Shown piece by piece: positions 61,740 to 64,000 of a stretch of DNA of 64,000 nt; within the stretch, counting starts at the first letter, position 1, and each line of letters starts with the position of its first letter. Origin of the DNA: Novimethylophilus sp036504375 (GTDB lineage Bacteria; Pseudomonadota; Gammaproteobacteria; Burkholderiales; Methylophilaceae); contig NZ_DASXVH010000045.1 in assembly GCF_036504375.1 (NCBI RefSeq), forward strand, positions 1 to 64,000, written 5' to 3'. The notes under the pieces were generated by a model that was not told where the DNA came from, made no database searches, and saw nothing but the letters and a program-made list of their open reading frames with translations. Made by a program: the position numbers and the translations under genes.

Positions 61740-62647
61740 GCGATTCTTTTCATTGCAGTTGAGGAAAGCGATTGTTCAATGCCTGGCTTGCCATGCCAAT
61801 AGCCGTCGCAATCGGCATCTGGCAGCAGCCCCTGCAGCGCTGCCGCGGCAGTTTCGGCAGACCCGCCGCCATCCAGGCACTGACGGAACAATTCGACAAC
61901 TTGTCCGGTGTGCCCGGCATGCGGGCTGATACGCACCACGTCCACCCCCATATTTGTCATTTCACCCAGTTCCGCGGCAAGATTGTAAATGCTCGCAGAT
62001 TGGGTCTGGATGCCGTTCAGCGCCAGAAACGGCTGACCATCGCGCGTCTTCAGTGCGAGCCCTTCCGGATGGTCCTGGCAGCGAAACTGGCAATCGTCCT
62101 TGGGCAGATTGTAGCGGCGGGCGGTGAAGCAGCGCGCGGAAAACGCCAGCGGCAGCCTGCCGTACGCGAACACTTCGGTTTGCATCTGCCCGGGCTTGTG
62201 CGCCAGGACGTCCGCCAGCATCTGGCGCGACATTTCCACCGGCATCACCCAGCGCGTCGCTCCCGCTTCCGCCAGCACCTCCAGCGTATGCTGGTTATAG
62301 GTATTCAGATGCGGACCCGCGACAAACGGCGCGCCCGCCGCGGCATGCACCGCGCCCATATCATTGGCTTCGATCGCGAACTTGCCATTGGCCGCCAGGC
62401 GGCGCAAGGTCTTGAGATCGGATTCGGACTCGACCAGCGCCTGGGTGGAGAGCACCACTTCCTTGCCGGCCAGCGCCAGCTGTTCCGCCGCCTCCAGCCA
62501 GTCGTCGATGCGAAAGGCATGACGCCGGGAGCACACCGTTTCTCCCAGGTAGACGATATCCACCGGCCAGGTTGCAGCCTGTCGGTAGAACTCGACCAGT
62601 TCTTCACGCTGCCAGTAATAAAGTATTGGCCCCAGGGATATTTTCAT
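61736..62647 (-). CDS. ubiV: UbiV, U32-family ubiquinone hydroxylation protein
   Basis: This 303-residue U32 protein is the partner of UbiU in the O2-independent hydroxylase. Cys residues consistent with its 4Fe-4S cluster are in GETVCSRRHAF, ARCFTARRY and CQFRCQDHPEG. The start at 62647 (MKISLGPILYYW) has GGAAATGAG upstream; Met 62653 would overlap the ubiU stop. Confidence 0.93.
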   Translation of the reverse strand: MKISLGPILYYWQREELVEFYRQAATWPVDIVYLGETVCSRRHAFRIDDWLEAAEQLALAGKEVVLSTQALVESESDLKTLRRLAANGKFAIEANDMGAVHAAAGAPFVAGPHLNTYNQHTLEVLAEAGATRWVMPVEMSRQMLADVLAHKPGQMQTEVFAYGRLPLAFSARCFTARRYNLPKDDCQFRCQDHPEGLALKTRDGQPFLALNGIQTQSASIYNLAAELGEMTNMGVDVVRISPHAGHTGQVVELFRQCLDGGGSAETAAAALQGLLPDADCDGYWHGKPGIEQSLSSTAMKRIA

Positions 62648-62649
62648 GC

Positions 62650-63651
62650 TCATTTCCATGGCCGATGATAGGCGCCCAGCGTATTCTGCTGGCCTTCGGC
62701 CACCTTGTTGAGTTGCGCCATCCACGCCGGGCTGACGCTGTAGTTTTCATGGTCGCGCTTGGCGGCATCGATCGCCGCGCGCCACACCTTGGTTACCTGC
62801 TCGACATAAACCGGGCTGCGCTGGCGGCCTTCGATCTTGATCGCGGCGATACCCATCTTCAGCATTTCCGGCAGCAGCTCCAGCGTATTGAGACTGGTGG
62901 GTTCCTCCAGCGCGTAATAGGTCTCGTCCTCCACCTCGAAACGTCCCTTGCACAACGTGGGATAACCGGCTTTCTCGTGTTCGTTGTAACGATCGAGCAA
63001 TACGCCGTTCAGGCGCGATTCCAGGCCTTTCGGCGTCTGCTGCCAGCGCACCGCCTTGGCCGGCGAGCATACGCCGGCGGTGTTGGGAGACTCACCGGTG
63101 GCGTAGGAAGACAGGACACAGCGCCCTTCCACCATGACGCATAACCCGCCGAAGCCGAACAGTTCGATTTCTACCGGCGTGTTCTTGACCACCTGCGCGA
63201 CCTGCGGCAAGGATAATACGCGCGGCAATACCGCGCGCTGAATGCCGAAGTGCTCATGATAAAAATTGATGGCTTCATAATTGGTGGCCGAGCCTTGCAC
63301 CGAAAGATGCAGGCGTAGCTTGGGGTAAGTGCGAGAGGCATAGCGCATCAGGCCGATATCGGCGAGGATGACCGCATCCACGCCGGTTTCGGCAGCCTGG
63401 TCTACCGCCTCTTGCCAATGCTCCCAGCCGCTGGCCTGAGGAAAGGTGTTCAACGCCAGCAATACCTTGCGACCGCGCTCGTGGGCATAGCGCACGCCTT
63501 GCTGCGCCGCGGCGAGATCGAAATTCAGGCCGGGAAACGCGCGTGCGTTGGTGTTGCCGCGCAGGCCGATATATACGCAGTCGGCGCCATAATCCACTGC
63601 CGCCTTGAGCGCGGGGAGATTGCCCGCCGGACAGACCAGTTCAAGCGACAT
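62650..63651 (-). CDS. ubiU: UbiU, U32-family ubiquinone hydroxylation protein
   Basis: This 333-residue U32 protein begins MSLELVCPAGNLPALKAAVDYGADCVYIGLRG. The 4Fe-4S Cys are in FGGLCVMVEGRC, TAGVCSPAK and PTLCKGRFEVEDETYYALEEPTS. With UbiV it hydroxylates the quinone ring under anoxia using prephenate as oxygen donor. Its start overlaps the radical SAM gene end by 11 bp. Confidence 0.94.
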   Translation of the reverse strand: MSLELVCPAGNLPALKAAVDYGADCVYIGLRGNTNARAFPGLNFDLAAAQQGVRYAHERGRKVLLALNTFPQASGWEHWQEAVDQAAETGVDAVILADIGLMRYASRTYPKLRLHLSVQGSATNYEAINFYHEHFGIQRAVLPRVLSLPQVAQVVKNTPVEIELFGFGGLCVMVEGRCVLSSYATGESPNTAGVCSPAKAVRWQQTPKGLESRLNGVLLDRYNEHEKAGYPTLCKGRFEVEDETYYALEEPTSLNTLELLPEMLKMGIAAIKIEGRQRSPVYVEQVTKVWRAAIDAAKRDHENYSVSPAWMAQLNKVAEGQQNTLGAYHRPWK

Positions 63652-64000
63652 TCAATTCCTCCATGATGTACGGCATATTGGCGCGGCAGCCCTGGCGGCT
63701 GTCGCGCTTGCGCAACTCCTGTTCGATGCCGTTGAGCACATTCCATTTCGACGAACACCATGCCGGCGCGAGCAATATGACTTGGGACGCAGTGGCGGTA
63801 ACACGGTGATAGGGGATGTCGGCCGGCGTGCGCTCGACCAGATCGACGGCGATGCGGATGTAGTCCTGCTGCGTCAGCGGCTGATAGCCGCCGCGTCGCC
63901 ATTGGTATGCCAGCATCGTATGCTTGACCACGTGCAAAGGATGGATCTTGAGGCCATCCACGCCTATATCCAGCACGGTATCCAGGCTGGCATGGTAGTG
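63641..64000 (-). CDS. yhcC: Radical SAM protein YhcC (TIGR01212 family), C-terminal part
   Basis: The frame is open to the right edge, so only the C-terminal 119 codons are seen (HYHASLDTVLDIGVDGLKIHPLHVVKHTMLAYQWRRGGYQPLTQQDY). The HRVTATA and LLAPAWCSSKWNVLNGIEQEL blocks are typical of YhcC. The radical SAM Cys cluster lies outside the window. It is upstream of ubiU on the same strand. Confidence 0.9.
   Translation of the reverse strand, partial: HYHASLDTVLDIGVDGLKIHPLHVVKHTMLAYQWRRGGYQPLTQQDYIRIAVDLVERTPADIPYHRVTATASQVILLAPAWCSSKWNVLNGIEQELRKRDSRQGCRANMPYIMEELNVA

Overview
The window is about 64 kb of a moderately GC-rich (by eye) proteobacterial chromosome. The gene content points to a flagellated, respiratory betaproteobacterium, probably of the Nitrosomonadales/Gallionellaceae type. 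This rests on BamC, RnfABCDGE, AceE with a lipoyl-fused Lpd, MotCD with FlhF-FlhG-FliA, UbiTUV, and a complete isc operon with hscBA-fdx. The genus is inference. No rRNA, tRNA or transposase gene was found.

Left end (1-12.6 kb) is a defence region. A type I-C CRISPR array runs off the left edge: six identical 37-bp repeats, then a leader beside cas2. It is followed by a complete type I-C set on the minus strand (cas3, cas5c, cas8c with an internal cas11c start, cas7c, cas4, cas1, cas2). Three toxin-antitoxin pairs are interleaved with these genes: Phd/PIN on the opposite strand between cas1 and cas4, HicBA fused tightly between cas7 and cas4, and VapBC between cas5 and cas3. A Tat-signal HIRAN-domain protein overlaps cas3, and a WYL-type regulator lies upstream. 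The most striking element is at 7205-7339, between cas5 and vapC. It holds a degenerate CRISPR repeat (stem-loop plus an 11-nt crRNA handle, 10/11 identical to the array's handle) with its own sigma70-like promoter. The guide-like sequence that follows partly matches (13/17, with a TTC PAM) a site 80 bp away, inside the predicted promoter of the cas5 operon. This looks like a crRNA-derived regulatory RNA (CreR/CreA-like) for a type I-C system.

12.6-24.4 kb is a metabolic stretch. It has a pentapeptide-repeat exported protein behind an operator-like promoter, a YhcH protein, aquaporin Z, a YgjP-type metalloprotease and leucyl aminopeptidase. Next comes the pyruvate dehydrogenase operon aceE-aceF-lpd, with a glycolate/D-lactate-type FAD dehydrogenase.

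24.4-30 kb is flagellar. flgM-flgN run on the plus strand from a sigma28-like promoter. Convergent to them on the minus strand is flhF-flhG-like-fliA-motC-motD. An ECF-type sigma factor with a small zinc-finger anti-sigma partner follows, then two hypothetical proteins.

32-40 kb is one long minus-strand operon, rnfABCDGE-nth-FIST-DUF1841: a membrane ion-motive electron transport complex plus endonuclease III. Opposite it starts dapA-bamC and an MBL-fold hydrolase.

43-53 kb carries housekeeping genes: an Ala-rich lipoprotein with a perfect 45-bp tandem repeat, a RoxA-like oxygenase, a peroxiredoxin with slyD, mutS with a cupin, a P-type ATPase, suhB and trmJ.

53.5-60.8 kb is cysE and the Fe-S cluster operon iscR-(second cysteine desulfurase)-iscS-iscU-iscA-hscB-hscA-fdx, preceded by a good IscR type-1 site. 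60.9-64 kb is a minus-strand cluster yhcC(partial)-ubiU-ubiV-ubiT-VOC, the O2-independent ubiquinone hydroxylation module.
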